Under the pieces are notes generated by a model. It saw only the letters and a list, made by a program, of their open reading frames with translations, had not been told where the DNA came from and searched no databases. From IMG/VR virus record IMGVR_UViG_3300037852_000073, positions 1-47,939 of that record: a stretch of 47,939 nucleotides of DNA; one strand, 5' to 3'. Every line of letters begins with the position of its first letter. Position 1 is the first letter of the stretch. The DNA is from a virus. Both the position numbers and the translations under genes were made by a program. Shown piece by piece: positions 22,290-29,149 of the stretch.

Positions 22290-22616
22290 ATGAACTGGCC
22301 CTTCAGAAAAAGAGAATCCCCGCCGTCAATGACGGTCATTGACGGAAAGGTGATCGCCGATGCCCTGCTTCACATCTGGGCGGACTACAAGCATAAGGTA
22401 ATCATGCCTCAAATCGAAAAGGAGTCAGAGCGACAACTTAAGAAAATGGCGCGTGAAAAAGCTGTCCGCGAAAAGGAGCTTGCCGCTGAGATAAAGAATA
22501 TCATGAAGGACATTAAGGATCCGCCGCCAGTAAAAATGGTCCAACTCGAAGATTTTAAAATAGGGCCGGATGGAATGATAAATGGACCCTTTAAAGTTTT
22601 AAAACCAAAGAAATAA
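22290..22616 (+). CDS. Lysine-rich coiled-coil protein, 108 aa
   Basis: It starts 3 nt after the TerL stop. The product has MTVIDGKVIADALLHIWADY, then a long charged helix (KESERQLKKMAREKAVREKELAAEIK), and a short C-terminal module (FKIGPDGMINGPFKVLKPKK). It is AT-richer than TerL. No family is recognised; it may be a late accessory protein. Confidence 0.65.
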   Translation: MNWPFRKRESPPSMTVIDGKVIADALLHIWADYKHKVIMPQIEKESERQLKKMAREKAVREKELAAEIKNIMKDIKDPPPVKMVQLEDFKIGPDGMINGPFKVLKPKK

Positions 22617-22637
22617 CCCATCAACCAAACCAAACAC

Positions 22638-22952
22638 ATGATTGCTTTCTTCCCTTATTTTATTGCCGCTTGCGCTCTTGCCTTGGCATTTTGTGCATTG
22701 ATGCTTTTTCGCAATGAAATAGTTTTCACCGTGCGTGGAAAGGCCATTGACGCCACATCTGCCGCCGCCAAGGGAATTATTCGGAATGGCGGTCATGATT
22801 GGCACGCAGCATACCGGATCATGGAAGATTTTGGCACGTATGACCAGATGGTGTGGTCGTTTCGGAAATGGCGGTTCGATGCCTTTTATCCCATGCTGGA
22901 TGTCAAATTGGCGGAACTTCAAGGCGCCGCGGCTCTTCAGTACGATCATTAA
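22638..22952 (+). CDS. N-anchored membrane protein, 104 aa
   Basis: Residues 1-25 (IAFFPYFIAACALALAFCAL) form one membrane segment. The rest (GIIRNGGHDWHAAYRIMEDF, then MVWSFRKWRFDAFYPMLDVK) is Trp/Tyr-rich and likely cytoplasmic or periplasmic. It starts 21 nt after the previous stop and ends next to the glycan gene. No family is recognised. Confidence 0.65.
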   Translation: MIAFFPYFIAACALALAFCALMLFRNEIVFTVRGKAIDATSAAAKGIIRNGGHDWHAAYRIMEDFGTYDQMVWSFRKWRFDAFYPMLDVKLAELQGAAALQYDH

Positions 22953-22953
22953 A

Positions 22954-24603
22954 ATGACCATTCCGCCCAACACGTTGCAGCACGTCTGCCTTGGCCGCGC
23001 GGGTGACATCGCGCTTTGTCTCCCAGCCCTCAAAAAGTGGGCTGACGAGCATGGCCGTCCCGCCGTCCTCATGACCTCCAGCGAGTTCATGCCCATGCTG
23101 GAGGGATGCTCCTACGTGAAGGGCGTAGAATGGCAGGGCGACTTCAGCCAGCTTGCCGCGTGCCTGGAGTTCCTGAAGAACGACCTGCCGCAGGTGCCGG
23201 TGAAGTGCCTCCAGTTCTACCAGAACGGAGACCGGCAGATGCTGCCGAGCTTCTGGCACGAGCAGATGTACCTGGCCGGGATCTTGGGCGGCGAGGATTT
23301 GCCGCTGGTGTTTGACCGGAGGGATGCGGTGAGGGAGCGTGTTCTTCTTGAAAAGACCTACATCAAAAACTTTGATCCATTGGATGATGTGGTGGATGCG
23401 CATAGGCCGCTTATTCTCGTTTCCCTCAAGGGACACAGTTCGCCATTCAAGGACTCCGAATCGTTTATGGCAGTTCTACGCGCTTCCCTTGGACGGGAAT
23501 GCCTCATCGTGGACTTGTCCGAAATCCGCGCCGAACGAATCTACGACCTCATTGGCCTCTATGACCACGCCGCGGCCCTCATCAGCATCGACACGGTCCA
23601 CCTGCATCTGTCCAAGGCGTCCAAAGTTCCGGTGTTCGCCCTGGCACGCGACTATCCCGACCGCTGGTATGGCACGCCGCAGCTTGAGCGCTTCCACTGG
23701 TACTGCCGCTACGGGCAGGTGATGGAACGCAGTGGGGAACTGATCGAGGCTTTGCGGGATTTATTGTTGAACAAAAAGTCTCCACGTCCGCAGATGCTTC
23801 CCCTTCCCCGTGGGGCCTACAACCCCTCCATCATAGAGCACGACGGAAAGACGCTCATCAGCTACCGCCATCATCCCGACCGCACATGGAGGACACAGCT
23901 TGTGCTCGACGGCCTGCCGGTGAAGTTCCCCTATCCCGTGGCGACGTGCGCGCACGAGGACATGCGGCTTTTCCATTTCAGGGGCGAACTGTGGGCGTCC
24001 TATGTGTGCGCGCGCGGGTTCAAGGATGATCCCCGTTGTGTTGTCGGCTACGGGCAGTTGATCCGGTGCAAGGATTTTTGGGCGGTGAAGGAGCATTTTC
24101 AGCCTGAGATGCCGGGCAATGATTGGAGCGGCCTTGAGAAAAACGCAGTGTGTTTCGAGTTCAATGACGCGGTGAACATGATCTGGCGCAACGGTCATGT
24201 GATCGTGCTTGATGGTTCAAAGGTGATCCACGAGTACATGACCGAACCCGCCACATGGCCCTACGGCGAAATACGCGGCGGCACATCCCCGCTCCCGTAC
24301 AAGGGCAAATTGCTCCGCTTCTTCCACAGCCGCATCTGGGACAGGGAGAACGGCAAGCCATGGCGCTACCACATCGGCGCGCTGGTCATGGAGCCGAACC
24401 CTCCTTTCAATACCATCGCGGTCAGCAAAAAGCCCATCCTGTCCGGCGATGAGTCGGGCGACCCGATGATATGGCACTGGAAAAATAATGTTTGCATTAT
24501 TTACGGTGCGGTGGAAAATGGGCAGGGATGGACACTATCATTAGGTATCAACGATGCTCACTGCGCCCTTCTGGAGGTAAAAGAATCCGATTTGAACCTA
24601 TGA
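22954..24603 (+). CDS. Fusion of a GT9-like glycosyltransferase and a GH130-like beta-propeller, 549 aa
   Basis: Residues 1-270 look like a GT-B/GT9 (heptosyltransferase-type) domain: CLGRAGDIALCLPALKKW at 12-29, LILVSLKGHSSPF, and the sugar-nucleotide region SIDTVHLHLSKASKVPVFAL at 211-230. Residues 285-549 look like a five-bladed propeller of the GH130/GH43 type: YNPSIIEHDGKTLISYR, then HEDMRLFHFRGELWASY, then SGDESGDPMIWHW. I infer a phage enzyme that makes or trims a surface glycan. The two-domain fusion is unusual. The gene is late-operon coupled, ends ...DLNL with TGA, and a diverged copy of its last 18 codons lies at 25535-25592. Confidence 0.65.
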   Translation: MTIPPNTLQHVCLGRAGDIALCLPALKKWADEHGRPAVLMTSSEFMPMLEGCSYVKGVEWQGDFSQLAACLEFLKNDLPQVPVKCLQFYQNGDRQMLPSFWHEQMYLAGILGGEDLPLVFDRRDAVRERVLLEKTYIKNFDPLDDVVDAHRPLILVSLKGHSSPFKDSESFMAVLRASLGRECLIVDLSEIRAERIYDLIGLYDHAAALISIDTVHLHLSKASKVPVFALARDYPDRWYGTPQLERFHWYCRYGQVMERSGELIEALRDLLLNKKSPRPQMLPLPRGAYNPSIIEHDGKTLISYRHHPDRTWRTQLVLDGLPVKFPYPVATCAHEDMRLFHFRGELWASYVCARGFKDDPRCVVGYGQLIRCKDFWAVKEHFQPEMPGNDWSGLEKNAVCFEFNDAVNMIWRNGHVIVLDGSKVIHEYMTEPATWPYGEIRGGTSPLPYKGKLLRFFHSRIWDRENGKPWRYHIGALVMEPNPPFNTIAVSKKPILSGDESGDPMIWHWKNNVCIIYGAVENGQGWTLSLGINDAHCALLEVKESDLNL

Positions 24604-25190
24604 TTAAATGGGGAATCGGCCACATGCATGGCATGGAAAACACTCCGACGTGGATGTCATGGAGGGGAATGGTTCATCGTTGTTATCGTGAAAAGGATCA
24701 CAACTATGCGCAATACGGCGGGCGCGGAATCCGGGTGTGCAGGTATTTGAGGATGTCCCCAATTCACCTTAAGAATATTCTCGGCGAGAGGCCGAAGAAT
24801 ATGTCCATTGATCGAATCAGGAACAAAAGCCACTATTCTTGCGGTGCATGCGCCCAATGCAGAAAAATGGGATGGACACTGAACATCCGATGGGCGACCC
24901 CAAAACAGCAGCAGCAAAACAGAGAGATTTCTATTTTTGTAAAATTCAAGGGGCGAAAAATAGCCTTGAGCGAACTCGCCAGAGAGCATGGCATAAATTA
25001 CGCAACAATCCTGCGTCGGTTTAACAAAAAGGTGAGCGCTGAGAACTTGATTTATAAAGGAAGGATCAGGGAACCCCTGCCAACGACTTGCAAAATCTGC
25101 AATGCGCGTCTCCATCCAAAGCGTCAAGAGCGCTATCGCAATTTTTGCTCGTCAAAGTGCTTCGTAAAATTCTACCGTAAATCCAAATGA
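24600..25190 (+). CDS. HNH-type homing endonuclease with HTH and zinc tail, 196 aa
   Basis: The pattern WMSWRGMVHRCYREKDHNYAQ, YGGRGIRVC, NMSIDRIRNKSHY, WTLNIRWATPKQQQQN is that of the phage HNH/AP2 endonuclease family. A DNA-binding segment follows (FKGRKIALSELAREHGINYA, TILRRFNKKVSAEN) and then a four-cysteine zinc tail (CKIC ... CSSKC). Such enzymes cut alleles that lack them and spread by repair. It is AT-richer than the neighbours and starts in the ATGA slot right behind the glycosyltransferase. It shares its core with the gene at 31365-32006. Confidence 0.8.
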   Translation: MIKWGIGHMHGMENTPTWMSWRGMVHRCYREKDHNYAQYGGRGIRVCRYLRMSPIHLKNILGERPKNMSIDRIRNKSHYSCGACAQCRKMGWTLNIRWATPKQQQQNREISIFVKFKGRKIALSELAREHGINYATILRRFNKKVSAENLIYKGRIREPLPTTCKICNARLHPKRQERYRNFCSSKCFVKFYRKSK

Positions 25191-25543
25191 GACCCACAGA
25201 CGAAGAGGAAAGACTGCACCGCGAATCATTTCTAAGGCTGAAGCCGTTCGCCCTGTTGGGAAGAGGCTTTTTCCTAGACATGATCTTCGCCATGCAAAGA
25301 ACGTCCATCGAAGACCTTGAAAAGCTAAAGGGGGACTTCGAGCACTTCAGAAAGTACAATCAATTTCCCGATGTGTGCGATGCCGCAGGATCATCGGTAG
25401 AAAATTGGGGCACTGCGATTGCTATTCGGTGGATGGAAAAGGCGCGACTAGACATTCATATTGAAGTTCGCCGCGAGCGCGAGAAAAGAAAACTCTTGGA
25501 AACGGACAACTGCGGTTTCACCAAAGACCCAACCTATCAATGA
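25187..25543 (+). CDS. Hypothetical protein travelling with the HNH gene, 118 aa
   Basis: It is ATGA-coupled to the endonuclease. The product is helical and charged: EEERLHRESFLRLKPFALLG, then RTSIEDLEKLKGDFEHFRKY, then AIRWMEKARLDIHIEVRRER. Its last codons (ACC TAT CAA TGA) run into the duplicated glycosyltransferase tail, so it appears to belong to the same inserted segment. No family is recognised. Confidence 0.6.
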   Translation: MRPTDEEERLHRESFLRLKPFALLGRGFFLDMIFAMQRTSIEDLEKLKGDFEHFRKYNQFPDVCDAAGSSVENWGTAIAIRWMEKARLDIHIEVRREREKRKLLETDNCGFTKDPTYQ

Positions 25544-25592
25544 CGCGCACAGTGCGCTGCTGCATGTGAAGGAGGAGGATTTGAATTTATGA
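25535..25592 (+). repeat. Diverged second copy of the 3' end of the GT9-like gene
   Basis: In the glycosyltransferase frame this reads INDAHSALLHVKEEDLNL and stop, against INDAHCALLEVKESDLNL at 24548-24603: 15 of 18 residues are the same. About 40 of 57 bases match, with differences mostly at third codon positions. It is a tail remnant of a related gene and also supplies the AGGAGGAGG ribosome-binding site for the next gene. Confidence 0.85.
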
Positions 25593-25750
25593 AGGATGTT
25601 CTTTCCGCACTAATGCCTGTGTTGGTCATCATCGCGTTAGGATTTGTCCTTACACTCTTTCTCGACATTGTGCGAATTTCCCTTGTTGAGGTTTGCCAAG
25701 CCGCCATTCGTGAAACAGTGAAGCCTGAATATCTGATTCAAAAACCATGA
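25589..25750 (+). CDS. Small membrane protein, 53 aa
   Basis: ATG 25589 overlaps the stop of the remnant tail as ATGA and follows a strong AGGAGGAGG tract. The product MKDVLSALMPVLVIIALGF, VLTLFLDIVRISLVEV has one membrane helix and an amphipathic tail. It was probably the original downstream neighbour of the glycosyltransferase. Confidence 0.65.
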   Translation: MKDVLSALMPVLVIIALGFVLTLFLDIVRISLVEVCQAAIRETVKPEYLIQKP

Positions 25751-25944
25751 CCCTCCACGAACAGGTGATTCAATGTGCAAAAAACATGGCGCGTGCTTCT
25801 GCGGAGCGTGCATTGAGCCGTGACTGGCATGAGCATCCCATGTTTGGAATCGAAAAGGATACCGACCAATGGGCCGCTGCATATCAGGCGGCACTATCGA
25901 GGCTGCAAAAAACGCTGGAACATTTCGCCGCCGATCAACTATGA
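25747..25944 (+). CDS. Hypothetical helical protein, 65 aa
   Basis: ATGA overlaps on both sides. The product MTLHEQVIQCAKNMARASAE, then DQWAAAYQAALSRLQKTLEH, is helical. Its first twelve bases are identical to those of the next gene. No family is recognised. Confidence 0.65.
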   Translation: MTLHEQVIQCAKNMARASAERALSRDWHEHPMFGIEKDTDQWAAAYQAALSRLQKTLEHFAADQL

Positions 25945-26576
25945 CCCTCCACCAAAAGATCGAGGAATCCCTGCGCATCAACCCGCATGGATGGTGCAGC
26001 CCGACCAAGGCCGGGATATTGGCCGGGTGTGTCACCTCCATGGGCGGCGGGAACGTCTGCGAGATCGGAGTCTACACAGGCCGTTCCTTCCTGCCGATGG
26101 CCCTGGCGGTCAAACAGTGCGGCAAAGGACTGGCCATCGGCATCGACGCATGGAGCCCGGAAGTGGCGGCGGAAGGCGAAGACCCCGCCAATGCCGACTG
26201 GTGGGCGCGCGCCGTGCCTCACGATTGGGTGGAGAAAACCTTCCGCGAGAAGATGCAGGAGATGCAGGTGTGCGACGTGTGCCGCATCATCAGGGACGAC
26301 AGCGCGAACGTGGAGCCGCCGCAGGAAATCACGGTGCTGCATGTGGATGGGCAGCATTGCGGGAAGGCGCTTCTGGACACCTCGCGTTTTGCTCCCAACG
26401 TCGTGCTTGGCGGATTCGTCTGCCTGGATGACCTGAACTGGGAGGGTGGCAATGTGGACCTGTCCGCGCAATGGCTGCTGAACCATGGATTCGTGGAGCG
26501 GCTCCGTGTTGTAGGAATGGAGCCACATTCGATATACAAGAATGACTTTTGTTTGATGCAGCGTATTACACCTTGA
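25941..26576 (+). CDS. Class I SAM-dependent methyltransferase-like protein, 211 aa
   Basis: A Rossmann-type pattern is visible: VCEIGVYTGRS at about 39-49 (motif I), GLAIGIDAWSP near 67 (motif II), VLHVDGQH near 132 and GGFVCLDDLNW near 158. This fits the Methyltransf_24/TylF-like group that methylates sugars or small molecules. It lies between glycosyltransferase genes, so glycan methylation is likely but inferred. ATGA-coupled start. Confidence 0.65.
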   Translation: MTLHQKIEESLRINPHGWCSPTKAGILAGCVTSMGGGNVCEIGVYTGRSFLPMALAVKQCGKGLAIGIDAWSPEVAAEGEDPANADWWARAVPHDWVEKTFREKMQEMQVCDVCRIIRDDSANVEPPQEITVLHVDGQHCGKALLDTSRFAPNVVLGGFVCLDDLNWEGGNVDLSAQWLLNHGFVERLRVVGMEPHSIYKNDFCLMQRITP

Positions 26577-26580
26577 TTTT

Positions 26581-26781
26581 ATGAACATCACTGTAACCGT
26601 TGAAGAGCTTCGCGAGTACGAAAGCAAAATCCACGAATGGACCATTCGGCGGGTGAAGGATTTGGTGAAGGAAAGGGTTCCCAATTCTTTTGGCGGAAGT
26701 GATTTCCAGTACAGGGAGAAAAATCCTCTTGAGGAATGGATGAAGGCCAACCCGATTCCCAAACTGATTCCAAGCATATGA
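26581..26781 (+). CDS. Hypothetical protein, 66 aa
   Basis: It starts 4 nt after the methyltransferase-like gene. The product MNITVTVEELREYESKIHEW, then IRRVKDLVKERV, then PLEEWMKANPIPKLIPSI, is helical and charged. The end is ATGA-coupled to the glycosyltransferase. No family is recognised. Confidence 0.65.
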   Translation: MNITVTVEELREYESKIHEWTIRRVKDLVKERVPNSFGGSDFQYREKNPLEEWMKANPIPKLIPSI

Positions 26782-27413
26782 CACCCCTCTGCTCCATCGT
26801 CTGCCCCTCGCGTGGCAGGCCGAACCTCCTGCTGAAGATGATCCATTCCATCACCACGTCGGCGAGCGACTGGAACCGCATCGAGTTCTGTATCCGGCTG
26901 CACAAGGACGACATTGGCACGCTCCGGTGGATTCCGCAGATACTGACGATGGCCCCTAACGTCCGCATCGTGATCGGCGACCCCATGCGCGGCTATGGCG
27001 ACCTGTCGCGGTTCTATGAGGAGGCGCTGGCCATCGCGAAGGGCGACTGGATTTGGGTTCAAAACGACGACTGCACCTGCGACACGAAAGGATGGGACGA
27101 ACAGCTTTCGGCGCACGCCACCAACCACATCATCATGCCGGAGATTCACCGACTCGGGAAATCCACCTACACGCGCGACCTGCATTGCCCGTTCATGCTC
27201 GTGCCCAACCGCTGCTGGGTGAAGTACCTTGGTGATGCCCCGATGCGCGATCCGTTCGACGCGGGCCTGTGGACGCTGCTTCGCGAGCATGACTGGCCCA
27301 CGGACTTCATGCCAGGGCTGTGCGTCCATCATGACCGCAAGGTGCCCGCTGAGGAGGATGAGGAACGGGCCATGTGGGAGAAGATCAACCCGGAGGAGCA
27401 GAGCAGGCATTGA
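26778..27413 (+). CDS. GT2-like (GT-A) glycosyltransferase, 211 aa
   Basis: The N-terminus CSIVCPSRGRPNLLLKMIHS is the usual GT-A nucleotide-binding start (strand, then R-x-R-P). IEFCIRLHKDD, NVRIVIGDPMRGYG and the acidic motif GDWIWVQNDDCTCDTKGWD follow; the DD pair would bind the metal and sugar nucleotide. It probably adds one sugar to a host or virion glycan. The size is short for the family but includes the catalytic half. Confidence 0.7.
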   Translation: MTPLCSIVCPSRGRPNLLLKMIHSITTSASDWNRIEFCIRLHKDDIGTLRWIPQILTMAPNVRIVIGDPMRGYGDLSRFYEEALAIAKGDWIWVQNDDCTCDTKGWDEQLSAHATNHIIMPEIHRLGKSTYTRDLHCPFMLVPNRCWVKYLGDAPMRDPFDAGLWTLLREHDWPTDFMPGLCVHHDRKVPAEEDEERAMWEKINPEEQSRH

Positions 27414-28321
27414 TCGACTCACTTACCATCGGCTATATCACGGCCCGGCCACGTCCCGAAATCGGATGGTTCCTGCATTCGCTGGCGCGGCAGTGGGGCG
27501 ACAATCCGCCGCCGCGCGTCATCTGCGTGGACGCGCTCCATGGCAAACGCCCCTTGGACTGCGCGGTCGATCTTCACATCCCGCCCAAGCCGACAATTTA
27601 TCAAGGCAAACACCGCATCACTTCGGAGGACTGGTGGGCCGTCTCGAATGCCCGAAACACCGCACTGTGCCATGCGAACAGCGAATGGATTCTTTGGGTG
27701 GATGACCGCTGCGTCCTTTTGCCGACCTGCGTTGACGCCATCCGTGACGCCATGGCGGCCAAATATGCCTGCTTTGGCACCTACGAGAAACGGCACTTCA
27801 TGGAAGTGGAGGACGGCATGGTCATGGCTCCGGGCGTGGTGACTGGAAAGGATCACCGTCTGGCCGACTATGAACGGCTCCGCAACGGGGCTGTGGCCAT
27901 GCCCTCCTTCCCTTCGTGGGCGTTCGGATGCCTCGTGCTCTGCCCGGTGGAATGGGCGCTTCAGGTGGGAGGATTTGAGGAAGCCTTGGATTCGCTTTCT
28001 GCAGAAGATACTTGTTACGGAGCCATGCTGGCTAACAACGGCCATGAGATGCGCTTTGATCCGCGTCTGGCCTGCATTCAGGACCGCACGCCGCAGTTTC
28101 TTGGGACGCCGATGCGCCGCGAGGACAAGGGCATTTCACCCAACGACAAATCACACCGCGCCATCGAGCTTTTCCACACCGCGCGCAACACCAGCAACCG
28201 CCATCTGCTGCTGCAATCGCGGCAGGCGGTGCTTGCGGGCAGGCCGTTCCCGCCGTTGTTTGGGGCGCGGGAGGACTGGTGGGATGGCACCAGCATCAAC
28301 GGGGAATACATGAAGCGATGA
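27410..28321 (+). CDS. GT2-like (GT-A) glycosyltransferase with TTG start, 303 aa
   Basis: The start is TTG 27410, overlapping the previous TGA, the TTG version of the ATGA junctions seen elsewhere. LTIGYITARPRPEIGWFLHS, then VSNARNTALCHANSEWILWVDDRC (split here by the D-D motif), then FPSWAFGCLVLCPVEWALQV and GGFEE ... AEDTCYGAML match GT-A enzymes with the W-V-D-D acidic motif and a G-G-F-x-E acceptor region. It acts with the preceding enzyme in the cassette. The C-terminal 70 residues are a family-specific tail. Confidence 0.7.
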   Translation: MIDSLTIGYITARPRPEIGWFLHSLARQWGDNPPPRVICVDALHGKRPLDCAVDLHIPPKPTIYQGKHRITSEDWWAVSNARNTALCHANSEWILWVDDRCVLLPTCVDAIRDAMAAKYACFGTYEKRHFMEVEDGMVMAPGVVTGKDHRLADYERLRNGAVAMPSFPSWAFGCLVLCPVEWALQVGGFEEALDSLSAEDTCYGAMLANNGHEMRFDPRLACIQDRTPQFLGTPMRREDKGISPNDKSHRAIELFHTARNTSNRHLLLQSRQAVLAGRPFPPLFGAREDWWDGTSINGEYMKR

Positions 28322-28659
28322 ACAACACAGAAATAATAGATTTGGCGCTGAAGGAATTTTATGAAAAGAACGGACACGCTCCGTTTCTTGACGAGCCGGA
28401 GGATCGTGAGGCGATGATAAATCGATTCATCGAAAGCTCATCGATCACTCCTCCGCATGTTCCGCAACCCCTCGAAGTCAAGGACGGCCAATCCATCCTT
28501 TCGGCTATTGGCTACGACGGCGCGCGCATCCTCAGCGTGGAGAAGGTGTCTGATGACTGCTTCCTGATGGAGGAACAATGCGACAGCTATTTTGACTGCA
28601 CTCTCACCAAGGCGCAGTTTGTACAATTCATCGAAGAACTGAAGGAGATGGCGAAATGA
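28318..28659 (+). CDS. Hypothetical protein, 113 aa
   Basis: ATGA-coupled at both ends. The product MNNTEIIDLALKEFYEKNGH, then SILSAIGYDGARILSVEKVS, then FDCTLTKAQFVQFIEELKEM, looks alpha/beta and acidic. No family is recognised. Confidence 0.65.
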   Translation: MNNTEIIDLALKEFYEKNGHAPFLDEPEDREAMINRFIESSSITPPHVPQPLEVKDGQSILSAIGYDGARILSVEKVSDDCFLMEEQCDSYFDCTLTKAQFVQFIEELKEMAK

Positions 28660-28880
28660 AAGAACTCACCATCAAGTTGACCGCCGAGCAGTCCGAATTG
28701 CTCTATGATGCCGCCACTAAACACTCCATGACCCGCGAGTGCTATGTGAAATGGAAAGTGTTCGGCAATGGGGGCGGCGGTTCACTGGCGCTTCTAAGGG
28801 GCGGTCCAAGGCCATCATTGGAACTTCGTGTGGCAATGCTCGAAAAACGCCTTGAAGAAATCAGCCCAACCCTGACATGA
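28656..28880 (+). CDS. Ribbon-helix-helix-like small protein, 74 aa
   Basis: Residues 1-35 (KELTIKLTAEQSELLYDAAT, then SMTRECYVKWKVF) fit a strand, helix, turn, helix plan like RHH proteins. A glycine-rich loop and a C-terminal coiled segment (ELRVAMLEKRLEEI) follow. DNA binding is possible. ATGA-coupled. Confidence 0.55.
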   Translation: MKELTIKLTAEQSELLYDAATKHSMTRECYVKWKVFGNGGGGSLALLRGGPRPSLELRVAMLEKRLEEISPTLT

Positions 28881-29137
28881 ACATTGAATCCGTAGTTCAA
28901 GAGCACGCGGCCAAGGAACTGGTGAGCGCGTTCAATGCCATTGCCGTTCGCCACGGGCTGAACGCCCGCGATGCCGTGGTTGTTGTCTCCACCCATTGCG
29001 CCCATGTGATCGGCAGGCAGTTCAAAAAAACTGACAATGCGGACTCCTACGCGTTGGCCAGCGCCATGATGATGAGCCGCCTCATTCGGGATGCCATGCC
29101 GGTGGTCACCATTGACAAATCCCCGCAATCCCAATAG
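28877..29137 (+). CDS. Hypothetical protein before portal, 86 aa
   Basis: ATGA-coupled start. The product MNIESVVQEHAAKELVSAFN, then NARDAVVVVSTHCAHVIGRQ, then ALASAMMMSRLIRDAMPVV, is mainly helical. It ends 12 nt before the portal gene. No family is recognised. Confidence 0.65.
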   Translation: MNIESVVQEHAAKELVSAFNAIAVRHGLNARDAVVVVSTHCAHVIGRQFKKTDNADSYALASAMMMSRLIRDAMPVVTIDKSPQSQ

Positions 29138-29149
29138 CATCTAGGGCAA

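Noticed and set aside
25747-25952. Identical first twelve bases in two adjacent genes
   Set aside because: Too short to show duplication; the proteins diverge after MTLH.
25935-27422. Leftward 495-codon frame opposite the methyltransferase-like and GT genes
   Set aside because: Shadow frame. The rightward genes carry recognisable motifs and coupled starts.
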